From: a bacterium
Lineage (GTDB): Bacteria; Cyanobacteriota; Sericytochromatia; S15B-MN24; VGJW01
DNA length: 49,681 nucleotides
Direction of reading: 5' to 3'
Assembly (NCBI GenBank): GCA_021781555.1
Contig: JAJXWQ010000017.1
Location: 1-49,681 of the forward strand
The notes under the pieces are model-generated. The model was not told the DNA's origin and did no database searches. It worked only from the letters and a program-made list of their open reading frames with translations. Of this stretch, positions 1 through 8,237 are shown piece after piece. A program made the translations under genes and the position numbers. Numbering within the stretch: the first letter of the stretch is position 1; each line of letters begins with the position of its first letter.

Positions 1-3000
1 ACGGCTTGTTCGGGCCGGCCCGTGGCTATGGCGGCCTGGCCGAGAAGCGAGGCGATGGAGGCCTGGCCCAGCGGGTTGCCCAGGCGCGCGTAGATGTCGC
101 CGCCGATCCGGAACGCCTGCTCGGCGCGCTCGACCTCGCCCATCGAGAGCAAGAGGGCCCCGAGGTTGGTCTGGAGCGTCGCGACCATGGCGATGTCCCC
201 GATGCGCGAGTACATCTTGAGGGCCTTGTCGTAGGCCTCGGCGGCGACCGTCCACTGGCCCTGGCCGGCATACGCCAGGGCCAGGTTGTTGAGCGCGCCC
301 GCGAGACCGGGTGCGTCCTTGATCTTCTCGCGCAGAGACACGGTCCGCTGGTAGTGCTCGATGGCTTCGGCAAAGTTCCGGCGCAGGAAGGCGCCCGTGC
401 CGAGGATGTTGTAGGCGCCGGCCATCTCCTCGATCCGCTCCGTACCTTCGAGGAGTTCCAGAGCCTGGCGGCAAGATGCCGATGCAGCCTCGAACTCGCC
501 GAGGCGCTGCTCGATCTCGGCGCGGGTCGTGAGCAGCACGGCGCGCTCTCCCCGCTCCTCCTCGCCGAGCGCAGCGCGCTGCAGCGTCGCCTCGAGCTCG
601 CCGAGACGAGCCGTGCAGCGCACCAGGGCGAGCCGATCGTCGCCCTTGCGGATGAGGGTCTTCAGGATCAGACGGTGGCACTCGGTTTGAATCGCGGCCG
701 CCGGAACCAGGGCCAGGGCGGCTTCCAGGTGTTCGAGCGCCGGGTTCAGATCGCCGGTCATGATCTCGACCGATGCGAGTCCGGCCAGCAGGCTGGCCTG
801 GTCGACGTCCGCGGCGCCCTCGGCCCGGTGGTACCACTCGAGCGCCTGGCGATAGGCGGCCAGGGCTTCGGAAACGGCATAGGAGGCGCGGAGGCGATCG
901 GCCGAGGCGAAGAGGTAGTGGCAGGCCTTGTCGGCCACCTCGCCACGGACGAAGTGGAAGGCCAGGGTGCGCGCGAGCGATCCGGGATCCTCGGGGCTGC
1001 TCATCTCGAGGACCGTGCCGACGCGCTGGTGCAGCTCCCGCCGAGTCGCCATGAGGAGATTCTGGTAGGCAACCTCCTGGATGATCGCCTGGGAAAAACC
1101 CATCTCGCCCGTGGAGCGCTTGTAGAGGAAGCCGGCCCGCAAGAGCTGGTCGAGGCCCACCTGCGGGTCGGCCTCGAGGACGGCCGCCAGCAGCCCCGGC
1201 TCGAAGGAGCGCCCGAGCACCGCCGCCACCTGCAAGAGGTGGCGCGGCTCCGGGTCGAGGCGGTCGAGGCGGGCGGCGATGGCACCCTGGACGTTGGTAG
1301 GCAGCCGTAACTCGCCCGCGGTACGCTCCAGGGCCCAGGATGCGCCCTGACGTACCAGGATGCCGCTGTCCTGCAGGGAGCGCACCAGCTCCGTCAGGTA
1401 GTAGGGATTGCCCTCGGCGCGCCAGTGTACCTGGTCGAGGAGACCCTGCACCGCGGCAGCCAGACCGCCCGTCGTGGCTCCCAGGAGAGCCGACGCGAGG
1501 GCCATCGACGCCTCGGCGGAAAGGGGCCGCAGGGCAATGCGCGATCGATCGATGCCGTCGTTGAGGGCCAGCTGGAGGAAGGGGGCGTCGGGGCGCGTCT
1601 GGCAAACCACCAGGATCGGCACGGGAGACTCGCCGAGGAAGTCGGCCAGGTGTGCGATCCACTCGAGGGAGGCTTCGTCCGCCCAGTGGAGATCCTCGAG
1701 GGAGAGCACCAGCGGCCCCCGGGCCGCCAGCGCCGAGAGCACTCCGTCGAGCGCCACGAAGGCTGCCGAGCGCTTGTGCTTGGGGGGCAGGCTATCGACC
1801 TCCGCGTGTGGAGCGGCCAGGGCCAGCAGATGGGCCAGGAGGGCGACGATGCGCGCGGGATCCTCGAGCCGGTGGTCACGGACGAGTGCGTCGAGGCCAT
1901 CGCGGATCTCGGCAGCCGGTGCCTGCTGCGACAGGCCGAGGAGGTGGTGGAGGAGGTGGGCCACGACCTGGTAGGGCTGGCGATCGTAAGACAGCGAGCG
2001 ACCCCAGACGACCTGGGCATTGGACTGGGACTTCAAGCCCATCAGGAACTTGCGGGCCAGGGCCGACTTGCCGAGGCCCATCTCGCCCACGATGTTGATC
2101 CACTGCGGGCGGCCCCTCTGGACCATGCTCCAGACGCGGTCCAGGTGCTCGAACTCGAGCTCCCGGCCGATCACCAGGACATCTTCGGTCAGGGTGGCCG
2201 TGAGGGTCCGGGTGCCGGCGAGCTCGTAGACGGCCACGGGCTCCGCCTTGCCCTTGACCATGATCGGCGCGAGGGCCGTGAAATCGAAGGCATGGCGGGA
2301 GAGGTTCCAGGTCTCGGCCGTCACCAGTACCTTGCCAGGCTTGGCGTTGGCCTCCATGCGCTGGGCGAGGTTGACCGTGTCGCCCATGACGGTGTAGTCG
2401 GACCGCTGCGTCCCGCCCACCGCTCCGGCCACCACGAGCCCGGTGTTGAGGCCGATCCGGACTTTGAGTCCGATCCCCGTGCGCGCTTCGAGTTCGGCGG
2501 CATGCCGCTGTGCGGCGTGCTGCATCTCCCAGGCCGCCAGCACGGCCCGCTCGGGATCGTCCTCGTGGGCCACCGGCGCGCCGAAGAGCGCCATGATGGC
2601 GTCGCCGATGTACTTGTCGACCACGCCGCCGTAGCGGTAGATGGGCTCCACCAGGACGTTGAAGAAGTTGTTGACGATCTCCGTGACTTCCTCGGGATCG
2701 AGCTTCTCGCTCATCGCCGTGAAGCCGGAGACATCCGTGAACAGCACCGTCACGACCCGCCGATCGCCGGCTGGCTTCTGCAGCGAGGCCGTCGTGGAGC
2801 GCTTCAGAGCACCCGTGGGGGAGCGTGGTCGCTCGGCCTCGGTCGGCGTCTTTGCGGTCGCCTGCGCGGTCCCGCACTGGTCGCAGAACTTCTGACCAGG
2901 CTGCACGAGCGCCTGGCACCCGGAGCAGACCAGGGCCAGCTTGCCGCCGCACTGGCTGCAAAACTTGGCAGTGTCGACCACCTGGGCCGAACAATGGGGA

Positions 3001-3008
3001 CAGACCAA
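1..3008 (-). CDS. Adenylate cyclase / AAA ATPase / TPR signalling protein (3' end outside window)
   Basis: The frame is open to the window edge, giving more than 1000 residues. The N-terminus holds two zinc-ribbon knuckles (Cys 3, 6, 17, 20 and Cys 28, 31, 42, 45). A class III cyclase domain follows at about 84-265, with metal-binding Asp in VLFTDVSGFT, the adenine-type Lys in VVDKYIGDAIM and the GDTVNLAQRM motif. Next come an STAND/AAA-type ATPase with a P-loop (GEMGLGKS) and a Walker B-like LSLEDLHWADE, and then TPR-like helices to the edge. Predicted role: making cAMP under control of a regulatory ATPase/TPR region. The start is TTG at 3008, 5 nt after GGAGGG; no upstream ATG fits better. 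The substrate (ATP rather than GTP) is inferred from the Lys and Asp positions. The architecture is common in environmental bacteria, and the input signal cannot be told. Confidence 0.9.
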   Translation of the reverse strand, partial: MVCPHCSAQVVDTAKFCSQCGGKLALVCSGCQALVQPGQKFCDQCGTAQATAKTPTEAERPRSPTGALKRSTTASLQKPAGDRRVVTVLFTDVSGFTAMSEKLDPEEVTEIVNNFFNVLVEPIYRYGGVVDKYIGDAIMALFGAPVAHEDDPERAVLAAWEMQHAAQRHAAELEARTGIGLKVRIGLNTGLVVAGAVGGTQRSDYTVMGDTVNLAQRMEANAKPGKVLVTAETWNLSRHAFDFTALAPIMVKGKAEPVAVYELAGTRTLTATLTEDVLVIGRELEFEHLDRVWSMVQRGRPQWINIVGEMGLGKSALARKFLMGLKSQSNAQVVWGRSLSYDRQPYQVVAHLLHHLLGLSQQAPAAEIRDGLDALVRDHRLEDPARIVALLAHLLALAAPHAEVDSLPPKHKRSAAFVALDGVLSALAARGPLVLSLEDLHWADEASLEWIAHLADFLGESPVPILVVCQTRPDAPFLQLALNDGIDRSRIALRPLSAEASMALASALLGATTGGLAAAVQGLLDQVHWRAEGNPYYLTELVRSLQDSGILVRQGASWALERTAGELRLPTNVQGAIAARLDRLDPEPRHLLQVAAVLGRSFEPGLLAAVLEADPQVGLDQLLRAGFLYKRSTGEMGFSQAIIQEVAYQNLLMATRRELHQRVGTVLEMSSPEDPGSLARTLAFHFVRGEVADKACHYLFASADRLRASYAVSEALAAYRQALEWYHRAEGAADVDQASLLAGLASVEIMTGDLNPALEHLEAALALVPAAAIQTECHRLILKTLIRKGDDRLALVRCTARLGELEATLQRAALGEEERGERAVLLTTRAEIEQRLGEFEAASASCRQALELLEGTERIEEMAGAYNILGTGAFLRRNFAEAIEHYQRTVSLREKIKDAPGLAGALNNLALAYAGQGQWTVAAEAYDKALKMYSRIGDIAMVATLQTNLGALLLSMGEVERAEQAFRIGGDIYARLGNPLGQASIASLLGQAAIATGRPEQA

Positions 3009-3065
3009 ATGGTCCCTCCGCGTGCTCGATCGGCTTCCACTATAGCATGGAGCCGCCTGGTACCC

Positions 3066-4097
3066 TCACTGTGACCTGGCGGGCAGCAGCAACCCGGAGT
3101 TGAGTTCCGAGACCGCCTGCACTCCGGCGGCGAACATCGCCAGGCGAAGCTCCTGGATCACGCTATCGAGCCATTCGTGGGCAGCGTCGGCCGATTCCGA
3201 AGCTGCCGCCAGCAGGCCGCCCGTGACCGAGCACCAAGACGCACCTAGCGCCAGAGCCTTGGCGACGTCGATGCCGCCCCGGATGCCGCCGGATGCGATG
3301 AGGGGAATCTCGGGAGCGGCCTGGCGGCACTGGCGGATGCTTTCGGCCGTGGGCAGGCCCCAGTCGGAAAATGCCAGAGCGACCTTCTTCCAGACGGCAT
3401 CGGGATGCCGGTACCCCTCGACCAGGGCGAAGGAGGTCCCGCCGGCGCCCGCCACGTCGAGGATCGCTGCACCCGCCTGCCGCAGCTCCTCGGCATCCTG
3501 ACCCGACAGGCCGAATCCGGTCTCCTTGACGACCACGGGAACACTCACATCCGCGATGACCTCGGTCAGCCGGCGCAGGACCTGGTGCCAGTTGGTCTGG
3601 CCCTGCGGCTGCAGGACCTCCTGGAGCGGATTGAGATGGAAGACGATGAAATCCGCATCGATCATCCGGATCGCCTTCTGGCATTCCTTGACCCCGAATC
3701 CGTTCACGAGCTGGATCGCCCCGAGGTTGGCCCCGAGAGGAATGTCAGGAGCTTCCTCGCGCACGACGGCGAAGGTGTGCGCAACCTCCGGATACTCGAT
3801 CGCAATGCGCTGGCTACCCACGATCATGCCGATCTTGAGCGCCGCCGCGGCCGTCGCGAGGTTGCGGTTGATCTCCCGCCCCCGGGCAGTGCCACCGGTC
3901 ATCGGGCCGATGAGGAGAGGGGCGGCGATGGGCTTGTCGATGAAGGTCGTCCAGCAGGTCACCTGGGAGAAGTCGCAGCCCGGCAGGGCGCGGTTGCCGA
4001 AGCGGTAGTCCTCGAGTCCGGTGCGGGCGCGACTCGAAACATCCTGAGTCAGACAGATGTCCAGGTGCTCTTGCTTGCGGTTGAAGATCTCCGGCAT
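3066..4097 (-). CDS. fni: Type 2 isopentenyl-diphosphate delta-isomerase
   Basis: 343 aa, the usual length for the FMN- and NADPH-dependent type 2 enzyme that interconverts IPP and DMAPP for isoprenoid synthesis in the cytoplasm. Visible family motifs in order are RKQEHL near the N-terminus, GPMTGG, GSQR, NLGA, HLNPLQE, KETGFG and ASGGIR. These match the TIM-barrel FMN and phosphate sites of Idi-2 (Fni), not type 1 Idi. The ATG at 4097 is the natural start. It lacks a Shine-Dalgarno and instead has a -10-like TACGAT 6 nt upstream. It is followed on the same strand by the cyclase gene after 57 nt. Assignment is secure. Confidence 0.95.
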   Translation of the reverse strand: MPEIFNRKQEHLDICLTQDVSSRARTGLEDYRFGNRALPGCDFSQVTCWTTFIDKPIAAPLLIGPMTGGTARGREINRNLATAAAALKIGMIVGSQRIAIEYPEVAHTFAVVREEAPDIPLGANLGAIQLVNGFGVKECQKAIRMIDADFIVFHLNPLQEVLQPQGQTNWHQVLRRLTEVIADVSVPVVVKETGFGLSGQDAEELRQAGAAILDVAGAGGTSFALVEGYRHPDAVWKKVALAFSDWGLPTAESIRQCRQAAPEIPLIASGGIRGGIDVAKALALGASWCSVTGGLLAAASESADAAHEWLDSVIQELRLAMFAAGVQAVSELNSGLLLPARSQ

Positions 4098-4103
4098 GGG
4101 GCG

Positions 4104-4109
4104 ATCGTA
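4104..4109 (-). promoter_or_regulatory. -10 element of idi2, probably leaderless
   Basis: Reading the minus strand, TG-T-TACGAT (extended -10) lies 6 nt before the ATG of the isomerase gene. Transcription would then begin at or next to the start codon, and no Shine-Dalgarno is visible. Inference from spacing only. Confidence 0.45.
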
Positions 4110-4245
4110 ACAGAATGGCGATCGGCCCGCCGGGCGAGCCAGGGCAGCGGGAGCCGTCCGGACCGGAACCGATCCGGTTTCGGATCCCGAGCTGGAACTA
4201 AATTTAGCCGTTGTTTACCGGCGACTTAGTCGTTCCTTTACCGGG

Positions 4246-4251
4246 TAGGAT
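4246..4251 (+). promoter_or_regulatory. -10 element of LysM-glucosaminidase gene, probably leaderless
   Basis: TAGGAT sits 6 nt before the ATG at 4258 with no clear ribosome binding site. Just upstream there are two similar 13-14 nt stretches (cgttgtttaccgg at 4209 and cgttcctttaccgg at 4231), 22 nt apart, which could be a regulator site. Confidence 0.4.
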
Positions 4252-4257
4252 GGCTCC

Positions 4258-5280
4258 ATGGGCGAAGACCGAGGCATGGGAACCCCGGTGCCAACCCTTC
4301 GCTCTCGCCGAGCCGGCGTCGCTGGCTTCGAGGCGCAGCCGGCGAGCGTGGCGGCCGCTGGCACTGCGGCTGCGACCGGCGCCCGGACCGGCCCGGCGCT
4401 ACCCCTGGACCTCTGGTCAGGGGGTCTGACCGCCGTCGCCTGGTTCGAGAGCGCGGTCGAGCCCTACGTCGGCTCTGCGGGGACCGGACTGGGCCAGCCG
4501 GCCCTGGGGCGGCCCGATTACGCCGGCCTCGCCACGCAGACGCACCCTGCAGGTACCGCGGTGGTCCAGATCGGCGACAGCCTGCCCAAGATCGCCCAGC
4601 AATATCTCGGCGACGCCTCTCGCTGGCCCGAAATCTGGGAGCTCAACAAGGACCAGCTCCTGTCGCCCGACGTGGTATTGCCCGGAATGGTCCTCAAGCT
4701 CCCGGCCGGAGCCAAGCCCGCCAATCCGCCCAAGGCGCCGTCGGTTCTGCCGGTCGCCAAGCCAGCCCAGCAGGCGACCCCATCCAAGGATCCGTCCAAG
4801 CTCTCTGCGGTGACCCCGCAGCAGCTGGCCTGGCTCGGAGCCAACGACAAGGCGCAGTTCTTCGCCGTGCTCAAGCCGGCGGCCGTGGCGGCCCAGCAAA
4901 AGTACGGGGTGCCCTGGCAGGTCACGCTCGCCCAGGCGGCGCTCGAGAGCGGCTGGGGCCAGCATGGCATCGGTGGCTACAACATCTTCGGCATCAAGGG
5001 CTCGGGTCCCGCCGGCAGCACGACGGTACCGACCGAGGAATGGTCGGGCGGCCGGTACGTCAAGACCCAGGCGGCGTTCGCCAAGTACGACAACTTCTAT
5101 CAGGCGGTCGAGGAGCACGGCGCGCTCTTCCACAACGGCTACTACGACAAGGCGATCTCGCAGTTCGCTAAGGATGGCGATCCCGTCCACTTCGTCGACA
5201 ACATCCAGGGCATCTACGCGACCAGCCCCACCTATGCCCAGAACCTGATCTCGATCATGAAGCAGTACAAGCTGATCTGA
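4258..5280 (+). CDS. LysM and FlgJ-type glucosaminidase domain protein
   Basis: 340 aa. A LysM module at about 100-150 (GDSLPKIAQQYLGD ... LPGMVLKLP) binds peptidoglycan. A Pro/Lys-rich linker follows, then a C-terminal glucosaminidase domain (about 205-340) with AALESGWGQHG carrying the likely catalytic Glu and YNIFGIKG, typical of the FlgJ C-terminal/AcmA family that cuts beta-1,4 bonds in murein. No standard signal peptide is seen at the N-terminus, which is rich in Gly/Ala/Arg, so export may follow a flagellar-type or other route. A later start at 4276 is possible. The flagellar FlgJ in this window (25763-26164) lacks this hydrolase half, so this protein could serve rod passage; that link is inference. 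It is followed by tandem repeats. Confidence 0.85.
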   Translation: MGEDRGMGTPVPTLRSRRAGVAGFEAQPASVAAAGTAAATGARTGPALPLDLWSGGLTAVAWFESAVEPYVGSAGTGLGQPALGRPDYAGLATQTHPAGTAVVQIGDSLPKIAQQYLGDASRWPEIWELNKDQLLSPDVVLPGMVLKLPAGAKPANPPKAPSVLPVAKPAQQATPSKDPSKLSAVTPQQLAWLGANDKAQFFAVLKPAAVAAQQKYGVPWQVTLAQAALESGWGQHGIGGYNIFGIKGSGPAGSTTVPTEEWSGGRYVKTQAAFAKYDNFYQAVEEHGALFHNGYYDKAISQFAKDGDPVHFVDNIQGIYATSPTYAQNLISIMKQYKLI

Positions 5281-5286
5281 GGCGAA

Positions 5287-5530
5287 GGGGGACTCCCTCG
5301 CTGCGCTCGGGCAATGGCTCGAGGGAACCCGCCGGTTCCCTCGAACTCTCTCCGGCTGCGGGCAAGCTGCTGCGCGGCAAAGCTCTCACGGTGGCGAGCT
5401 TTCCCGTTGGCCGGGAGCGGGGGACTCCCTCGCTGCGCTCGGGCAATGGCTCGAGGGAACCCGCCGGTTCCCTCGAACTCTCTCCGGCTGCGGGCAAGCT
5501 GCTGCGCGGCAAAGCTCTCACGGTGGCGAG
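5287..5530. repeat. Two tandem 112-bp direct repeats with internal palindrome
   Basis: Copies at 5287-5398 and 5419-5530 (period 132) are identical as far as I can compare by eye. Each contains a perfect 11-bp inverted repeat around a 4-nt loop (TCGAGGGAACC, cgcc, GGTTCCCTCGA; 5319-5344 in copy 1). They fill the gap between the convergent glucosaminidase and glycosyltransferase genes, and could act as terminator or REP-like structure. No convincing gene lies here. Confidence 0.85.
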
Positions 5531-5535
5531 GTTTT

Positions 5536-5578
5536 CAGGATGCTCCCGGATTGAGTGGATCGGGCCCGATCATTTCCA
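5536..5578 (+). repeat. Left-arm fragment of the dispersed intergenic repeat
   Basis: The stretch beginning gctcccggattgagtggatc resembles the left arm of the element at 18294-18395 (gctcccggtttgaatggatc). The GC-rich palindromic core is missing here. It overlaps the 3' end of the glycosyltransferase gene by a few bases. Confidence 0.6.
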
Positions 5579-6727
5579 GGCGGGAACGCGGCGTCTGGCC
5601 ACCAGAGCCTCGTAAAGGGAACCGACCGCCTGCACGGTCTCGTGGACGTCGAATCGCTGCCGGATCTCCAACCGGGCGGCCTGGCCCAGGCGATGGGCGA
5701 GGGTGCGATCTCCTAGGACGCGACAGATCGCTGCAGCGAGGGCAGGAGCGTCGCCCGGCGGGACCAAGAGTCCCGTCTCGTTGTCGATCACGGCCTCGGC
5801 CGAGCCGTGGACCGCAGTGGCGATGACCGGTTTGGCTGCGGCCATGGCCTCGAGGAGCGCAAGGGGCATGGCCTCCCAGTAGCTCGGCAGGACCACGACG
5901 TCGAGGGCCGCCACGACATCGGGAATGTCACGCCGAAGTCCCGCGAAGACGACCTTGTCGGCCAAGCCGAGACGAGCGGCTTGAGCGGCCAGCACGCCCT
6001 GGTCCTCCCCTTCGCCAACGAGGACGACGATCGCCTCGGGATGGCGCGCCAGGATGCCGGGGGCGGCGGCCAGCAGGAGACGCTGGCCCTTCTGGCGCGT
6101 CAGCCGTCCGATGACCCCGATGGCCTTGCTCGACGGGCCGAGTCCCAGCTCCTGGCGCTTGTCCTCCCGACGATGGCCGGCATCGAAGACCGCCGGGTCC
6201 ACGCCGTCGGCGATCACCCTCGAGCGCGCCGGGTTGACGAGGCTCTGCCTGAACCCCTCAGACAGCTCCCCGTGGGAGACGCAGATGACGGCGTCTGCGA
6301 GGTGCGTGATCTGGCGTTCGGCGCTCCGGGCCAGGATCGACACGAGGGGACCGGAGCTGTAATGGCAGGCCCAGCCGTGGACCGTGTACAGCGACGCGAC
6401 CCGTGCAACCCGCGCTGCCGCCACACCCGCCAGTCCGGCCCGGGTTCCGTGAGCGTGCACGATCTCGATGCCACCCCGGCGCACCATCCGTGCGAGGTGG
6501 ACGATCGCCCACGGGTCGAACCGACCCGCGATCGAGATCGGGTGTATGGCAACGCCAGCTGAAGCCAGATCTGACAGCAGCGGCCCCTCATCCGAGCAGG
6601 CGACGTGAACCTCGAAGCGCTCGGCGTCCAGCTTCAGGGCCAGCGCGCGGACGTGTGCCGACGCGCCGCCGAGGGCGCCGCTGGCCAGGACTTCCAGGAC
6701 ACGGATACGCTGCACCGTCATGACCAT
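5570..6727 (-). CDS. GT4-family glycosyltransferase
   Basis: 385 aa, GT-B fold. The N-terminal half has the glycine-rich acceptor-side segment (SGALGGASAHVRAL) and VHAHGTRAG. The C-terminal half has GRLTRQKG, VLVGEGED and the EX7E donor-site motif in SYWEAMPLALLEAM, followed by GLLVPPGD. Predicted to transfer a sugar from a nucleotide donor to an envelope or exopolysaccharide acceptor; donor and acceptor cannot be told. There are two possible starts (ATG 6727 and ATG 6721); the protein core begins at RIRVLEVL. It is divergent from the plus-strand sugar-metabolism operon at 6922. Confidence 0.9.
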   Translation of the reverse strand: MVMTVQRIRVLEVLASGALGGASAHVRALALKLDAERFEVHVACSDEGPLLSDLASAGVAIHPISIAGRFDPWAIVHLARMVRRGGIEIVHAHGTRAGLAGVAAARVARVASLYTVHGWACHYSSGPLVSILARSAERQITHLADAVICVSHGELSEGFRQSLVNPARSRVIADGVDPAVFDAGHRREDKRQELGLGPSSKAIGVIGRLTRQKGQRLLLAAAPGILARHPEAIVVLVGEGEDQGVLAAQAARLGLADKVVFAGLRRDIPDVVAALDVVVLPSYWEAMPLALLEAMAAAKPVIATAVHGSAEAVIDNETGLLVPPGDAPALAAAICRVLGDRTLAHRLGQAARLEIRQRFDVHETVQAVGSLYEALVARRRVPAWK

Positions 6728-6799
6728 AGCGCCCCCGCGGCTCTTGCCCTTGTGAGGTAGCAGAGAACCTCTTTGTCCCTCGCGACGGACGCTCGTGCG

Positions 6800-6828
6800 T
6801 TGACGATCGAAGATGCGCTCTTTAGGCT
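6800..6828 (+). promoter_or_regulatory. Candidate sigma-70-type promoter for the 6922-10518 operon
   Basis: TTGACG (6800-6805), 17 nt, TAGGCT (6823-6828). Good -35, moderate -10, with a plausible 5' leader of about 85 nt to the first gene. Confidence 0.4.
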
Positions 6829-6921
6829 GCTAATTGGCAGCGAGGGATGGAGATCCTGTGGAGGACCGCGATCCTCTGGAGGGTTGCATCTCGCGAGAGG
6901 CCAGGGGAGGACGGGGGAGCC

Positions 6922-7143
6922 ATGGCCAAGCCGAAGCCGCTTTCGGTTTGTTCGGGAGACGCGATCCGCCTGGTGCTCGAGCTGGCGCAAGAACACGCCG
7001 GGCACGTGCGGCTCAGCTTCCGCGAGCGCGGAGATCGCCTCGAAGTCGTACTGCTCGCGGATACGGAGGAGCTTGCGGGGTACTTCGCGTACCTGATCGA
7101 CAGGGCCTCTACGGCCTCCTGCGCGACGGCGGGGGGGCGTTGA
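6922..7143 (+). CDS. Small protein of unknown function, coupled to a glycosyltransferase
   Basis: 73 aa beginning MAKPKPLSVCSGDAIRLVLE, with GGGGGAG upstream of the ATG. It looks like a compact alpha/beta protein with alternating hydrophobic strands (HVRLSF, RLEVVLLAD) and no recognised family. Its TGA overlaps the ATG of the next gene (TGATG), implying translational coupling with the GT4 enzyme and a shared role. The downstream part past residue 62 is Ala/Thr-rich and may be loosely structured. Confidence 0.7.
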   Translation: MAKPKPLSVCSGDAIRLVLELAQEHAGHVRLSFRERGDRLEVVLLADTEELAGYFAYLIDRASTASCATAGGR

Positions 7144-8237
7144 TGCGGGCGTTGCGAATCGCACTGGTCGCACCTGTCCACGAGGCCTGTCCGCCCCCCG
7201 GATACGGCGGGATCGAGCTCGTCGTCTCGCTGCTCGCGGAGGGGCTGTGGCGCCGCGGTCATCATGTGACTCTTTTCGCGACCGGAGACTCGGTCACGCC
7301 GGCCGAACTTCGCTGGACCGAACCAACTGCGCTGCGCAGGCGGCGGCTGACTCCGGGCGAATCCCTCGCGGCCGAGATCATCCACGTCAAGAATGCCTTT
7401 GCCGCAGCTGGAGAGTTCGACGTCATCCATAACCACACGGGCATCGCCGGAATCGCCATGGCGGGTCTGGTGAAGACGCCGGTTCTATCGACGCTGCACG
7501 GGCCGTTCACGCTCGAGAACGCCGCCTTCTTCGAAGCGCTGAGCGATCATCCCTACGTCGCGATCAGCCGGGCGCAACAGGATCTGGCGCCGCGTTCCCT
7601 GCGCGTCGTGGGCGTCGTGCACAACGGCATCGACACCGCGGGCTTCCGCCAGCGGACGGAGCCCGGGCGGTTGGTACCACCCGAGCTGTGGGGCCGCGGA
7701 CTGCTCTTTTTGGGCCGGGTGTCGCGGGAGAAGGGAACGCACCTGGCCTGCCAGGTCGCTCGCCGCTGCGGCTTGCCGCTCACGATCGCCGGGAAGATCG
7801 ACGCCGTCGACGAGGTGTACTGGAAGGCGGAGGTCCAGCCCCACGTAGATGGCCATCAGATCCGGTACATCGGCGAGGTGGGGGGGGACCGGAAGCGCGA
7901 GGTCCTGGCCGGATCGCTCGCGCTCCTGCACCCGGTGCAATGGCCCGAGCCCTTCGGATTGGTGATGGTCGAGGCGATGGCCTGCGGGACCCCGGTCATC
8001 GCGCTGAGCGACGGCTCGATCCCGGAGGTCGTGGATGATCGGATCACCGGCTATGTTTGCGACGACGTAGACCAGATGGTGGCGGCGGTGGAACGCCTCG
8101 AATACCTCGACCGCCAGACGATCCGCGAGGTGTGCCGGACGCGGTTCGATGCCGCTACGATGGTCGACAGCTACCTTGCGCTTTACGAAGAACTGATCGC
8201 GGATCCCCTGCGAATGGCAAGCACCCGTGACGCCTGA
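7143..8237 (+). CDS. GT4-family glycosyltransferase
   Basis: 364 aa. GT-B enzyme with PPPGYGGIELVVS near the N-terminus, FDVIHNHTG, FLGRVSREKGTHL, and EX7E in WPEPFGLVMVEAMACGTPVI. The sequence type is the one often found beside amylo-alpha-1,6-glucosidase-like genes; the next gene here is exactly that and overlaps it by 11 nt. The start is the ATG at 7143 overlapping the previous stop. Probably makes or modifies a glucan or a compatible-solute-type glycoside (inference). Confidence 0.9.
   Translation: MRALRIALVAPVHEACPPPGYGGIELVVSLLAEGLWRRGHHVTLFATGDSVTPAELRWTEPTALRRRRLTPGESLAAEIIHVKNAFAAAGEFDVIHNHTGIAGIAMAGLVKTPVLSTLHGPFTLENAAFFEALSDHPYVAISRAQQDLAPRSLRVVGVVHNGIDTAGFRQRTEPGRLVPPELWGRGLLFLGRVSREKGTHLACQVARRCGLPLTIAGKIDAVDEVYWKAEVQPHVDGHQIRYIGEVGGDRKREVLAGSLALLHPVQWPEPFGLVMVEAMACGTPVIALSDGSIPEVVDDRITGYVCDDVDQMVAAVERLEYLDRQTIREVCRTRFDAATMVDSYLALYEELIADPLRMASTRDA

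Noticed and set aside
1425-3074. Long plus-strand frames over the cyclase gene (also 6-1310)
   Set aside because: The minus strand encodes zinc ribbons, cyclase and P-loop motifs in one unbroken frame; the plus frames are shadows.
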